DNA from: Methyloceanibacter superfactus
GTDB lineage: Bacteria; Pseudomonadota; Alphaproteobacteria; Rhizobiales; Methyloligellaceae
Direction of reading: 5' to 3'
NCBI RefSeq assembly: GCF_001723305.1
Contig: NZ_LPWF01000024.1
Location: 1 to 64,000 of the forward strand
DNA: 64,000 bases
Part shown: piece after piece, positions 27,915-38,213 of the stretch
How the letters are laid out: every line of letters begins with the position of its first letter
Position numbering within the stretch: the first letter of the stretch is position 1
Made by a program: the position numbers and the translations under genes
The notes under the pieces: generated by a model
Databases searched by the model: none
The model's input: the letters and a program-made list of their open reading frames with translations, nothing else
Told to the model about the DNA's origin: nothing

Positions 27915-29708
27915 CTAGGCCGGCGGCAGCGCTGGCGCGCGGCGCTCGTCCTCCGAACCGTCTCCGGCCTCGTGTGCCGTCTTCGATTCGGCGAGGCGAT
28001 GCGCGCCGTTCTCATCGGGCGAGAGCCTGAAATGCCGCCCGTGAAACTGGGTGAGGCTCGCCCGGTGGCCGATGGAGACGATCGCCGTATCCGGCAGCGT
28101 CTCCATCAACAGGCGATACAGCTTCGCCTCCGAGGCCTCGTCGAGCGCGCTGGTCGCCTCGTCGAGGAACAGCCATTGCGGCTTCTGCAGCAGCGCCCGG
28201 GCGATGGACAGCCGCTGCTGCTCGCCGCCCGACAACTTATCGGCCCAATAGGCGGTGGTATCGAGCTCACCGCGCAGGTCTCCGAGCCCGACGGTGTCCA
28301 GCACGCCTTCGATCTCGTCTTCCGTGAAGGCGCTTTGCCCGCCCGGATAGGCCAGCGCCCCGCGCAACGTGCCGAGCGGCAGATAAGGCCGCTGGGGCAG
28401 CACCAGCACGCTCGCGCCCTTGGGCACGCGGACGGTGCCGGTGCCGAACGGCCAAACCCCGCCCAGCGCCCGGAACAGGCTGGTCTTGCCCGAGCCCGAC
28501 GGTCCCGTCACCAGCACCCGCTCGCCGGGCTTGATGACGAGGTCGGTCAGGTGGACGATCTCCTGGCCGTTGGGCAGGCCCACGGCGAGCTGATCGACAT
28601 GCAGCGTGCCGGCGCCGTCGCTGACGAACTCCACCTGCGGCGCCGTCTCGTCGAGCCCTTGCGCCCAGTCGATCGACTCCTCGAATCCCGTCAGCCGGTC
28701 GAGCACGGCCTTCCAGTCGGCGATGCTCGAATAGGCGGAGACGAAGAAGGACAGCGCGCTCTGCACCTGGCTGAAGGCTTGCGCGATCTGCATCAGCCCG
28801 CCGAGCGTCAGCGCCCCGAAGAAATAGACCGGGCTCACCACCAGGAACGGAAAGATGATCGCGACCTGGCTATAGCCGGCGGTGAGAAAGGTGAGGCGCT
28901 TGGTGCGGCTCATGATGCCGTACCAGTTGCGCATCACATGGCCGAAGCGGTCGAGCAGGTGCTCTTCCTCGGCCGGCTCGCCGGCGAGCAGCGTCACCTC
29001 CTCGGCGTTCTCCCGCAGGCGCACGAGGCTGAAGCGGAAATCGGCCTCGTAGCGTTGCTGATCGAAGTTGAGCTTGATCAGCGGGCGGCCGACCAGATGC
29101 GTGACCCAGGTGCCGAGGGCCGAATAGATCAGCGCCGCCCAAACCAGATAGCCGGGAATTTCGTAGGACGCATCGCCGATCATCAGCGGCGTGGCCGCCG
29201 ACAAGGTCCACAGGATCACCACGAAGGAGATCAGCGTGACGATCGAGCCGAGGAGCGCGATGCCGATGCTGAGCGTGCCGTCGATGAACTGCTTGATGTC
29301 CTCGGCGATGCGCTGATCGGGGTTGTCGGCCTGGTCGCCCTTGAGGCGCATGCGGTAATGGGTGCCGCCGGCCAGCCAGCGCCCGAGATAGGCCTCCGTC
29401 AGCCAACGCCGCCAGCGGATCTGCAACCATTGTTGCAGATAGAGCTGGTAGACCGCGGTGACGATGAACAGCACGGCGAGCACGGTGAAAACCAGGAACT
29501 GGTAGAGGAAGGTGTTCCAGTCCTTCTCCTGCAGCGCGGTGTAGAAGGTGTTGTACCAGGCGTTGAAGCGGACGTTCAGCCACACCTGGAACAGCTGCAG
29601 CGCGATGACCACGGTCAGCAGGCCGCGCCCCCACCAGCGGTCGTCGCCGCGGAAATAGGGGAGGGCGATACGGGCAAATTGCTTGGCCGTGGTCCGAAAC
29701 TTCGCCAT
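27915..29708 (-). CDS. SbmA/BacA-like ABC transporter, fused permease and ATPase
   Basis: 597 residues. The N-terminal half is an ABC_membrane_2 (SbmA/BacA-like) domain with six helices (VVIALQLFQVWLNVRFNAWY; WLQIRWRRWLTEAYLGRWLA; residues about 30-330). The C-terminal half is the ATPase: Walker A GPSGSGKTS (about 415-423), signature LSGGEQQRLS, Walker B WLFLDEATSALD. Relatives (YddA, Rv1819c-type) move cobalamin, peptides or very-long-chain fatty acids; BacA-type transport of antimicrobial peptides or lipid A VLCFA precursors is possible in this order. The frame is intact. The groEL terminator lies upstream of its start. Confidence 0.88.
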   Translation of the reverse strand: MAKFRTTAKQFARIALPYFRGDDRWWGRGLLTVVIALQLFQVWLNVRFNAWYNTFYTALQEKDWNTFLYQFLVFTVLAVLFIVTAVYQLYLQQWLQIRWRRWLTEAYLGRWLAGGTHYRMRLKGDQADNPDQRIAEDIKQFIDGTLSIGIALLGSIVTLISFVVILWTLSAATPLMIGDASYEIPGYLVWAALIYSALGTWVTHLVGRPLIKLNFDQQRYEADFRFSLVRLRENAEEVTLLAGEPAEEEHLLDRFGHVMRNWYGIMSRTKRLTFLTAGYSQVAIIFPFLVVSPVYFFGALTLGGLMQIAQAFSQVQSALSFFVSAYSSIADWKAVLDRLTGFEESIDWAQGLDETAPQVEFVSDGAGTLHVDQLAVGLPNGQEIVHLTDLVIKPGERVLVTGPSGSGKTSLFRALGGVWPFGTGTVRVPKGASVLVLPQRPYLPLGTLRGALAYPGGQSAFTEDEIEGVLDTVGLGDLRGELDTTAYWADKLSGGEQQRLSIARALLQKPQWLFLDEATSALDEASEAKLYRLLMETLPDTAIVSIGHRASLTQFHGRHFRLSPDENGAHRLAESKTAHEAGDGSEDERRAPALPPA

Positions 29709-29824
29709 GCGTGAGACGACCTCGACAGGCTCCGGTCAGGAGCGGGGCTGGCGGACGATAGGGCCAGAGCGTGGTGTGTGGGAAATTACCATTCCGTAAG
29801 CAAGCGGCATCGCCGGCCGGATGC

Positions 29825-29850
29825 AAAAAGGGGCGGCTAAAGGCCGCCCC
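29825..29850 (-). terminator. Intrinsic terminator of groESL
   Basis: On the complement strand GGGGCGGC and GCCGCCCC (29850-29843 and 29837-29830) form a perfect 8-bp stem with a five-base loop, followed by TTTTT (29829-29825). It lies 39 bases after the groEL stop. Confidence 0.85.
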
Positions 29851-29888
29851 TTCCGCTGTCGCTTTAGACTGTAGAGCCTTGGCGGCGC

Positions 29889-31541
<1,653 letters not shown>

Positions 31542-31629
31542 CTGAGTTTGTTCCTTCTTGAGCTTCGAGCCTCATCCCGAGAAGCGAAAGCCGCGTCTCC
31601 AAGGATGGGCGGTTGATTGGGGAGGTGGG

Positions 31630-31917
31630 CTAGCCGAGGATGCCCATGATGTCCGACTCCTTCATGATGAGAAGGTCGTCGCCATCGATCTTGACCTCGG
31701 TGCCCGACCACTTGCCGAACAGCACCGTGTCGCCGGCCTTCACGCCCATGGGCTGAAGCTTGCCGTCCTCGCCGCGGGCACCGGGCCCGGCGGAGACGAC
31801 TTTGCCGGTTTGCGGCTTCTCTGCCGCCGTGTCCGGGATGATGATCCCGCCTTTCGTCTTCTGCTCCTCCTCGAGCCGCTTGACCACGACGCGGTCGTGC
31901 AAGGGACGGAATTTCAT
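31630..31917 (-). CDS. groES: 10 kDa co-chaperonin GroES
   Basis: 95 residues starting [20 protein letters not shown]. The mobile loop ([20 protein letters not shown]) and C-terminal strand [15 protein letters not shown] are standard. An upstream in-frame ATG at 31977 would run through the CIRCE element and is rejected. GGAGCAGAA lies just before the start. Caps the GroEL chamber; first gene of the groESL operon. Confidence 0.96.
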   Translation of the reverse strand: MKFRPLHDRVVVKRLEEEQKTKGGIIIPDTAAEKPQTGKVVSAGPGARGEDGKLQPMGVKAGDTVLFGKWSGTEVKIDGDDLLIMKESDIMGILG

Positions 31918-31950
31918 GGATTCTGCTCCTATTCGCTGGAACTGCCGCTT

Positions 31951-31977
31951 CTGGCACTCCCAAAGAGCGAGTGCCAA
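31951..31977 (-). promoter_or_regulatory. CIRCE operator (HrcA binding site)
   Basis: On the complement strand TTGGCACTC, nine bases, then GAGTGCCAG match the CIRCE consensus TTAGCACTC-N9-GAGTGCTAA with the usual arms and spacer. It lies 34 bases upstream of groES and just downstream of the promoter candidate. It indicates repression of groESL by HrcA; hrcA is not in this window. Confidence 0.9.
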
Positions 31978-31988
31978 TCAAGCCGCTT

Positions 31989-32015
31989 GTAATAGCGGGC
32001 GCCGCGAGGTGTCAA
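31989..32015 (-). promoter_or_regulatory. Probable sigma-70 promoter of groESL
   Basis: On the complement strand TTGACA (32015-32010), a perfect -35 box, is followed 15 bases later by TATTAC (31994-31989), 4/6 to the -10 consensus. The spacer is short by two bases, so the -10 assignment is tentative. The predicted start of transcription would fall at or next to CIRCE, as usual for HrcA control. Confidence 0.5.
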
Positions 32016-32105
32016 GGTGACACACAGGGAGACCGAGCGGGCCCGAAGGCTCGCTTGATGCCGGAACAGCGTTAAGAATCCGGTAAGGGGCGGACATCGC
32101 GGCCC

Positions 32106-32548
32106 TTAGGACGTGAACAGCCGAGCAGCGCCAAGCCCAAGATAGATAAGAATGAACGTGCCGATCACCGCGAGGGCCAGTCCGTGAATCCAAATACCGG
32201 CCCGGCGATAGATGAGGTCGGAGAACGGGTTGGGCAGGTGCTCGAAATGCTCGGCGGTGAAGCTGCTGGCGATTTCCGCATGCCGCCGCATCATCAGCCA
32301 CCCATGGACGGTGATCAGGAACCACGCCGTGCTGATCAGAAGGCCGGCCGCGATGACGGCGAGCGCCGCCCAGCGGCTCGTCGCGAAGGCCGCCGGGCTC
32401 AGCGCCAGCGCCCCGACGATCAGCGAATTGGCGACCAGCAACGCGTTGTGCCGCGCCCAGATCGTCTCGCGCTCCGAGTTGATCAAATCCACATAGGCCT
32501 GGAACAGCGTGCCTTATCGGCGAGGTCGGCGGGTTCATGCGTGGGCAT
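32106..32548 (-). CDS. Two- to three-helix membrane protein of unknown function, probable frameshift near 32510
   Basis: The frame from 32492 encodes MDLINSERETIWARHNALLV then hydrophobic segments (SLIVGALALSPAA; AALAVIAAGLLISTAWFLIT; IHGLALAVIGTFILIYLGLG), so a small inner-membrane protein. The adjacent frame upstream reads MPTHEPADLADKA from ATG 32548; with one added base it continues LFQAYVDLINSERETIW, giving 147 residues. The ERE-x-IW-x-RHN-x-x-L stretch looks like the RipA-type membrane proteins. No clear ribosome binding site was found for either start, so the 128-residue form from 32492 remains possible. Confidence 0.6.
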
Positions 32549-32592
32549 GGGACATATCTGCCACGGCGCCCGAGCCCGCGCCAGTTTCTCCC

Positions 32593-33609
32593 TTAAGGGG
32601 CAAGCCGGCGGGTGAAGGAGACGAGGTAGGCCGGCGAGCGGATCTGGAAGATCGGATCGCTGGCCGGGCCGGCGATGCCGTCCACCACATTGCCGGGGAG
32701 GAAGCTGAAGGCGTTGCAGGTCGCATCCGGCGCGATCGCGTCGATGCTGATCTTGCCGAGCGGCGCGGTCGGGCGGCCGTCCTCGTCGTCCCACCGGAGC
32801 GTGGGATCGGTGGTCTGATCGCCGTCCTTGCCGATGATCGCGGTGAGATCGAAGACCACCGGCCCCTTGGCGAGGCGGTCCTTGAGTTCCTCGGCGTAGA
32901 AATCCGGGCCCTTGGCTTCGGCCTCCTCGGGCGTGAGTCCGAGTTCGCCCGCCTCCGGGATGAGCTTGTACTTCACCAGCGTGGTTTCGCCGGCGGCGTT
33001 GGTGAAGGTGAAGCCGTGCACGCCCCAATAATCCACCCCGGCAAAGCTCGCCGGCACGGGATGCGAGGTGAGCCATGCCTTCTGCCGCGTCGAGGCCGGG
33101 TGGCTCTCGAAGAACGCCTTGATCTTGTCCTGATCGCCCGAACCGACGGTCTCCAACAATTCCACGAACTGCTCGGGGGTCTGCACGAAGAAGACCGGCG
33201 CCGAGATCGTCACCAGGTCGGTGCTTGCGCCGTCGCCCAGATCGAATCGGATGGCGAACCCGCGGACATTGTCCTGGGCATTGTCCGGCGCCTTGGCGTT
33301 GCCGCCGCCGAGGGAGAAGCGGGCGGTGATGGGCACCGGCTTGCTGAAATGCGGGGCCTTCGACAGCTTCGGCGCATCCGCCGCGGGCGTGAACGTGCCC
33401 GAGAGGCAAATGCCCTTGGTATGGGCGGCGCGCTGGCCGGCATTCTTGCCGAACACGTCGTTCAAGGCATTGACGAGGTCCGCCGGGCCAGCGGGAACCT
33501 TGGCGGGCTCGGCCATGGCGCCCGGCGCGGCACCCATGGCCAGAACGCCGAGAAGAACGAGGAGAGTGCGAGCGGAGCGAAACGCGGTACGGACGATCAC
33601 GAAGGACAT
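32593..33609 (-). CDS. Secreted catalase-related (SrpA-like) haem peroxidase
   Basis: 338 residues with a signal peptide (ARTLLVLLGVLAMGAAPGAM, cleaved near AMA-EP). The catalase fold is shortened: HTKGICLSGTFTPAADAPK carries the distal His, RGFAIRFDLGDGASTDLVTI and FFESHPAST follow, and the end YLVSFTRRLAP is typical of catalase-related peroxidases rather than full catalases (about 480 residues). These enzymes use peroxides as oxidants in the periplasm. Start ATG 33609 is chosen for its signal peptide; the open frame extends to 33957 without coding character. Confidence 0.83.
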   Translation of the reverse strand: MSFVIVRTAFRSARTLLVLLGVLAMGAAPGAMAEPAKVPAGPADLVNALNDVFGKNAGQRAAHTKGICLSGTFTPAADAPKLSKAPHFSKPVPITARFSLGGGNAKAPDNAQDNVRGFAIRFDLGDGASTDLVTISAPVFFVQTPEQFVELLETVGSGDQDKIKAFFESHPASTRQKAWLTSHPVPASFAGVDYWGVHGFTFTNAAGETTLVKYKLIPEAGELGLTPEEAEAKGPDFYAEELKDRLAKGPVVFDLTAIIGKDGDQTTDPTLRWDDEDGRPTAPLGKISIDAIAPDATCNAFSFLPGNVVDGIAGPASDPIFQIRSPAYLVSFTRRLAP

Positions 33610-33737
33610 GGCGGAGATCCCTGTTGCGGAGCCTTGAGCGCCAGGGAGTCTAGTCCGGGAAGCACTGTCACAGAGGACACGCTTTCTTGAGCACCGCGTG
33701 TCACGGCGCCGCATCCCGGCCAGCGCCGCGCGCGTAC

Positions 33738-34715
33738 CTACGCTGCCGAGGTGAGGGGCAGCTCGATACAGCAGCGCAAGCCCTCGGGCTTCCAGTCCAG
33801 CACCGCCTCGCCGGACGCTTGCCGCTTGGTCAGCCGCTCGATCAGCCGGACGCCGAATCCCCGTGCCCCCGGAGCCTCGACCGGCGGCCCGCCATGTTCC
33901 GTCCACTTCATGACCAGCGCCGGGCCCTCGTCGGACGGCGTGCGCGCGCTGAAACACAGCTCGACGCGTCCGGTGCCGTTGGACAGGGCGCCGTATTTGA
34001 TGGCGTTGGTGGCGAGCTCGTGGAGCACGAGAACCACGGTCTGCGCGTCATGCGTGCCGAGCATGATCCGGTTGTTGCTGAGGTCGACCCGTCCCCATAC
34101 GCCGAGCGGCGACAGCGCCTTCTCCACGAGGGATTCGAGCGGGATCGCCTGCCACTCGGCCCGAATGAGCAGCTCATGGGCGGCGGCGAGCGTGTTCAGC
34201 CGCGCCTGGAACGCGCTCACGAACCCGAGCGCCTCGGGGCGTCCCTCGCTCGTCATGTTGACCAAGCTGCTGACCACCGAAAACAGATTCTTCATGCGGT
34301 GCGAAAGTTCGCGCGTAAGCAGATCGTAGGCGCCCTGGGCGAGCCGCCGATCGGTCACGTCGAGGCAGAGACCCGCCAGAACCGTCGCGATGCCGTCCTC
34401 GCCGAGCTCGAGAACCTGGCCTTGATAGCTGAGCCAGCGCAGCGTGCCGTCGCCGTCCTGGGCAGCCCGGAACTCGTGGACGAAAGGCCCTTCGTTGCGC
34501 AACGCCTCGCCCAAGGCGACCTTGAACAGCGGGATATCGTCGCTATGGATGCAGTTGAAGAAGCGGGCCGCGTCGATTTGCGAGATATCTGGGGACAGCC
34601 CGAGCATCGCCGCCAGCCTGGCGCTGACCTTGATGACGCCGCTATCGAGGTCCCATTCCCACAGCCCGGCGCCCGCAGCCTCGACGGCCCGAACCATTTG
34701 CCCGGGCTCGGACAT
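33738..34715 (-). CDS. PAS-domain HWE-family sensor histidine kinase
   Basis: 325 residues from ATG 34715 (an in-frame ATG at 34766 gives 342). A PAS fold spans about 10-125 (AAGAGLWEWDLDSGVIKVSA; FRAAQDGDGTLRWLSYQGQV). The HWE/HisKA_2 core has the phosphoacceptor in ELSHRMKNLFSVV (His139) and the N box ELATNAIKYGALS; the signature WTE replaces the usual glycine-rich block (MKWTEHGGPP). No transmembrane helix, so a cytosolic sensor, possibly of redox or light through PAS. No response regulator gene is adjacent. A terminator-like hairpin ends two bases before this start, which favours 34715. Confidence 0.83.
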   Translation of the reverse strand: MSEPGQMVRAVEAAGAGLWEWDLDSGVIKVSARLAAMLGLSPDISQIDAARFFNCIHSDDIPLFKVALGEALRNEGPFVHEFRAAQDGDGTLRWLSYQGQVLELGEDGIATVLAGLCLDVTDRRLAQGAYDLLTRELSHRMKNLFSVVSSLVNMTSEGRPEALGFVSAFQARLNTLAAAHELLIRAEWQAIPLESLVEKALSPLGVWGRVDLSNNRIMLGTHDAQTVVLVLHELATNAIKYGALSNGTGRVELCFSARTPSDEGPALVMKWTEHGGPPVEAPGARGFGVRLIERLTKRQASGEAVLDWKPEGLRCCIELPLTSAA

Positions 34716-34716
34716 G

Positions 34717-34749
34717 AAAAAATTGGCCCCAGCGCTTCGGCCGGGGCCA
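34717..34749 (-). terminator. Terminator/attenuator-like hairpin before the histidine kinase
   Basis: On the complement strand TGGCCCC.. and ..GGGGCCA (34749-34724) form a stem of about ten pairs including one G-T, followed by ATTTTTT (34723-34717) and then C-ATG of the kinase. No gene on this strand lies upstream that it could terminate, so it may attenuate read-through into the kinase or control its translation. Confidence 0.5.
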
Positions 34750-34915
34750 TTGCTAGACTTCATCATGTGGGAGCTGAGAGATATGTAGGCCGTGGCTCTT
34801 GCCTCTTGGCCGCGGGAGGGCGCGGCAGCTGCGAGTGATGCTGGAGTCTTACGCGCGCCCCGGAAAGCCGTCTTTTAACTTTGACACATGGCTCGAACGC
34901 GAGGCAGTTGATGGC

Positions 34916-35668
34916 ATGCTCACGGCCACCCCCTTCAGCTACGAGGTGCAATGTTCGCGATGCCCGCTCAGGACTTGCGAGGTGTTTCAGCCCGCGACCG
35001 ATGACGAGCTTGCCTCCATCTCCACGTTGAAGGCGGGGGAGCTCCGCACCGGGCCGGCCTCGACGGTGCTCCAGGAAGGCATCCCCTCGGACCAGCTGTT
35101 CACGCTGCTGGAAGGTTGGGCCTTCCGGTATAAATCCTTGGACGATGGCCGGCGGCAGATCACCAGCTTCGCCCTACCGGGCGATTTCCTCGGCATCCAG
35201 GGCTCGATGCAAGGCGAGATGGATCACTCGGTCGAGACCCTCACCCCGGCCGTGCTGTGCAGCTTTCCGCGCAAACGCGTCTGGGAGCTGTTCCAGAAGG
35301 CGCCGAGCCTGGCGTTCGACATCACCTGGCTCTCGGCGCGTCACGAGAGCATGCTCAACGAGCATTTGCTGAGCCTTGGCCGCAGGAACGCCGTGGAGTG
35401 CGCCGCTTATTACCTCCTGCATTTATATCTGCGGGCTGACGACGTCGGCCTGGTGACCGAGGGCAAGGTGCGCTTTCCGTTCACGCAAGACCACCTCGCC
35501 GATGCGCTGGGCTTGTCGCTCGTGCATACCAACAAGACCCTGAAGCGGCTGTCGGAGCGCGGCCTCGTGCAGTGGGAGCATGGCTGGTGCTTCATTCCGG
35601 ACGTTGCGGCTTTGGCGGACATCGCTAAATTCGATCTGGAGCAGCCGCGCACGCGCCCGTTGCTCTGA
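34916..35668 (+). CDS. FNR-like Crp-family transcriptional regulator
   Basis: 250 residues from ATG 34916. Near the N-terminus C-S-R-C-P-L-R-T-C gives a C-x2-C-x4-C cluster, and a further Cys occurs in TPAVLCSFPRKR at the place where E. coli FNR has its fourth Fe-S ligand. A cNMP-type barrel, long dimer helix and C-terminal HTH (FTQDHLADALGLSLVHTNKT) follow. This suggests an oxygen- or NO-sensitive [4Fe-4S] regulator, though the N-terminal spacing differs from classical FNR. An open frame reaches back to 34799, but 34838-34915 has low third-position GC, so the later ATG is preferred. Confidence 0.8.
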   Translation: MLTATPFSYEVQCSRCPLRTCEVFQPATDDELASISTLKAGELRTGPASTVLQEGIPSDQLFTLLEGWAFRYKSLDDGRRQITSFALPGDFLGIQGSMQGEMDHSVETLTPAVLCSFPRKRVWELFQKAPSLAFDITWLSARHESMLNEHLLSLGRRNAVECAAYYLLHLYLRADDVGLVTEGKVRFPFTQDHLADALGLSLVHTNKTLKRLSERGLVQWEHGWCFIPDVAALADIAKFDLEQPRTRPLL

Positions 35669-35897
35669 TCGGGAAGACCGGAACGGCCAAGCTCGCGCGG
35701 ATTCTCGGCCGTCTCCGCTGACCGGCGGGCGCGGCTTGGCCTCGTCGCGCTTGGCTGCTATCACAGGTGAGCGGCGGCCAGAATGATGTTGCGTTGCAGC
35801 AGCGTGTCGCCCATGATTCCGTGCGAGGGGGTGGCGCGCATATGCAAGACGGCATCACCATGTCTCCGAGACAAAGCCCCTCCTCAGGAGGCTAGCC

Positions 35898-37601
35898 ATG
35901 CTTGACGTGATCGTCCTGATTGCCATGGGCATCGTCGCGGTCGCGTTCGCCGCGGGTCTCACGCTTCAGGCCGGTCTTCCGCTGCTGCCGGTGCTGATCG
36001 CCACCGCGGCGCTCTTTCTCGTCATGGCCGCGTCCTTTCTCAAGCTCGGCGGCGCGTCTCGCTCCGGCGGCGGCGAACGGCTCGACGAGCTGGAAGAAGC
36101 GCTCGAGATCATCGATAGCGACTTGCAGCGCATCGACCGGGTCGAGGACGATGTCGCCCGTCTCGATATGCTGTCGGACCGCGTCGAGCGTCTCGATCAG
36201 GCATTGGGTGGCGCCGCGCCATCGCAGATTCCCGGCGGCCAGGCCCGCGTCGAGGAACTCGCCACCGAGTTCGAGAATGTCTATGCGCGGATCGAGGCGT
36301 TGCGCGCCGATGTGGATGCCGAGAATCGCAGCCAGCGCGAGCGGATCGCGGGCGATCTCGCCGGTCTCGAAGGCTTGATCAAGCAGCTCTCCGGGGATTT
36401 GGCCTCTGACGTGGACCTGACGCGCGAGAAACCCGCACGCGAGACTTTGGCGCGCGAAACTCTGGCGCGCGAGACGTGGTCCGCGCCGCCTGTGGTCGAG
36501 GCGGACGAGATCGAGATCGAGGAGATCGAGGTCGAGAGTTCCGACGAACCGCTGACGGTCTTTGACGAGCCCATCGCGGCGCTCGAACTTGAGCCGGAGT
36601 CAGAAACGGAGCCGGAACCCGAACCCGAGGAGACGGCCGACGACGCCTTTGCCGGTGAGACGGATGATGACACCGGGGCGTTGCCGCCGCTTTCTTTGGG
36701 CGATGCCGAGCTGTTCGAGGCGGACGAGGCCGAGGAGCTTGCGGCGAGCGAAGCCGCCGAGAGCGAGCCTGACGACACCGGGACCGCGGAGAGCGAGCCA
36801 GCCGCCACCGGCTTCGCCGTCGACGATGACGATGAGGAAGCCGACAATCGGATGCTTCGGACCATCCACCGGGCGGTCGAAGGCGGCCTCATCGAGCTTT
36901 ATCTGCAGCCGACGGTCACGCTGCCCGACCGCAAGGTCCAATATTTCGAGGCCCTCACGCGCATCAGAACCGCGGACGACGCACTCGTGCTGCCCGGAGA
37001 GTATGTGCCCGTGGCCAAGCGGGCGGGTCTCATGCCGCTCATCGACAATGTGCTGCTGGTGCGGAGCGTACAGGCTTTGCGCCGGCTTGCGCCGAAGTCG
37101 AAGGTTCAGGGCGTGTTCGGCAACGTTTCCATGCACTCGCTGCTCGACCCCGACTATTTCCCCGAGCTCGTCGAGTTCATGGAGGAGAATAGCAGCCTGA
37201 GCGAGAGCCTGGTTTTCGAGGTGAGCCAGGCCGAGATGCTCGGCCTGACCGAGGGCGAGCTCAGTTGCCTCGATACCCTGGGCGCCCTCGGCTACGGCTT
37301 CTGTCTCGACAACGTGTCGGATCTCGACGCCGATTTCGCCGGCTTGAGCGACCGCTATTTCCGCCACATCAAGATCAGCGCCGCCAAGTTCCTGGACGGA
37401 CCGGGACGGACCGCCGCCGACCTGAAGCGCCATCTCGACAGCCTCGGCATGCAGCTCATCATCGAGAAGGTCGAGGAGGAAGGCGACGTGGCCGAGCTGC
37501 TCGACCACGGTATCGAGCTGGCGCAAGGCTATCTCTTCGGCGCGCCGGCACCGATGAGCGAAGCCCTATCACGCGCGCCGGAGGATGCCGGCGCGGCGTG
37601 A
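35898..37601 (+). CDS. Membrane-anchored EAL-domain protein with degenerate active site
   Basis: 567 residues. Two transmembrane helices (residues 3-22 and 28-48), then a coiled coil (about 55-165: LDELEEALEIIDSDLQRIDR), an acidic Glu/Asp-rich linker (about 170-310) with an ARETL tandem repeat, and a C-terminal EAL domain (about 320-560). EAL (YFEALTRIR), FEVSQAEM, IKISAAKF and EKVEEEGD with AQGYLFGAP are kept, but the DDFG metal-binding loop is LDNVSD and the upstream AE is AK. So c-di-GMP hydrolysis is doubtful; it may bind c-di-GMP or only partners. Ribosome binding site AGGAGG lies upstream. Frame intact. Confidence 0.82.
   Translation: MLDVIVLIAMGIVAVAFAAGLTLQAGLPLLPVLIATAALFLVMAASFLKLGGASRSGGGERLDELEEALEIIDSDLQRIDRVEDDVARLDMLSDRVERLDQALGGAAPSQIPGGQARVEELATEFENVYARIEALRADVDAENRSQRERIAGDLAGLEGLIKQLSGDLASDVDLTREKPARETLARETLARETWSAPPVVEADEIEIEEIEVESSDEPLTVFDEPIAALELEPESETEPEPEPEETADDAFAGETDDDTGALPPLSLGDAELFEADEAEELAASEAAESEPDDTGTAESEPAATGFAVDDDDEEADNRMLRTIHRAVEGGLIELYLQPTVTLPDRKVQYFEALTRIRTADDALVLPGEYVPVAKRAGLMPLIDNVLLVRSVQALRRLAPKSKVQGVFGNVSMHSLLDPDYFPELVEFMEENSSLSESLVFEVSQAEMLGLTEGELSCLDTLGALGYGFCLDNVSDLDADFAGLSDRYFRHIKISAAKFLDGPGRTAADLKRHLDSLGMQLIIEKVEEEGDVAELLDHGIELAQGYLFGAPAPMSEALSRAPEDAGAA
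36435..36479 (+). repeat. 15-bp tandem repeat (x3) inside the EAL gene
   Basis: Three in-frame copies of a 15-base unit encode ARETL-ARETL-ARETW (36435-36449, 36450-36464, 36465-36479). The copies differ at several third positions, so this is an old or selected repeat in the linker between coiled coil and EAL domain rather than a recent slip. Confidence 0.85.
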
Positions 37602-37652
37602 CGAGCAGCGCCGAAGCGCTTTTAGCCTTCCTGTCGGACCTCTCGCCCGCGC

Positions 37653-38023
37653 TTAGAAGTAGCGCATGCTGGACGGCCAATTGGTCTGGGGAAACCGCCG
37701 TTGAAGCTCCAGGATCTCGGCACTGCCGCCAAACGGCATCGACGGCTGCTTGGCGTAGTTCGGATAGGTGGGATAACGCGGCGGCGAGAGCTGCTGGCTG
37801 TTATAGACGCGGCGGGATTTCTTGTACCGGTACCCCACGTCTGGACGCGGAGACCTTTCGTTTCAACGCCCGGGCTCATGAGGCCGGACGTCGGAAGCGG
37901 GGCGGCTCCGGCGGGCGCCGAAACGGCAAAAAGGCCAAAACTAAGGGCAATCGCGCTGGCCGCGAGGACGATGCGGGGCACTTTGTGGGTCGTTTGAGCA
38001 GTCAATTTGAGGGGGTCAGACAT
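37653..38023 (-). CDS. Small secreted protein with SMRY C-terminal signature, frameshifted near 37836
   Basis: 123 residues after correction. Signal-peptide-like N-terminus (VPRIVLAASAIALSFGLFAV, cleaved near AGA-AP). As read the frame diverges after RVQTWG; one more C in CCCC (plus strand, 37833-37836) gives WGYRYKKSRRVYNSQQ, then a Tyr/Pro-rich stretch PPRYPTYPNYA and the C-terminus LQRRFPQTNWPSSMRYF. The same signature ends the protein at 54417-54770. The family is not one I recognise. GGAG precedes the start. Confidence 0.65.
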
Positions 38024-38213
38024 CGTTGAGGGCTCCTATTTGCTGACCCTCCCCCGGCGAGGACTCATGTGGGGGGAGGAACATCCGAGCGCAACCCCGC
38101 TCCATCGACAAACGAACCCATGCGGCTCTCGCCGGTGCCCCTGGCGACCGCGGGACAAAGGAACGCAGGCGCTCGTGCTTGACCCTCTCACCGCAAGTCT
38201 CTAACCGGGCGGC

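Noticed and set aside
27972..29714. 580-codon open frame on the plus strand
   Set aside because: Antisense to the SbmA/BacA-like ABC transporter, whose Walker A, signature and Walker B motifs are intact. No ribosome binding site or motif in the plus frame.
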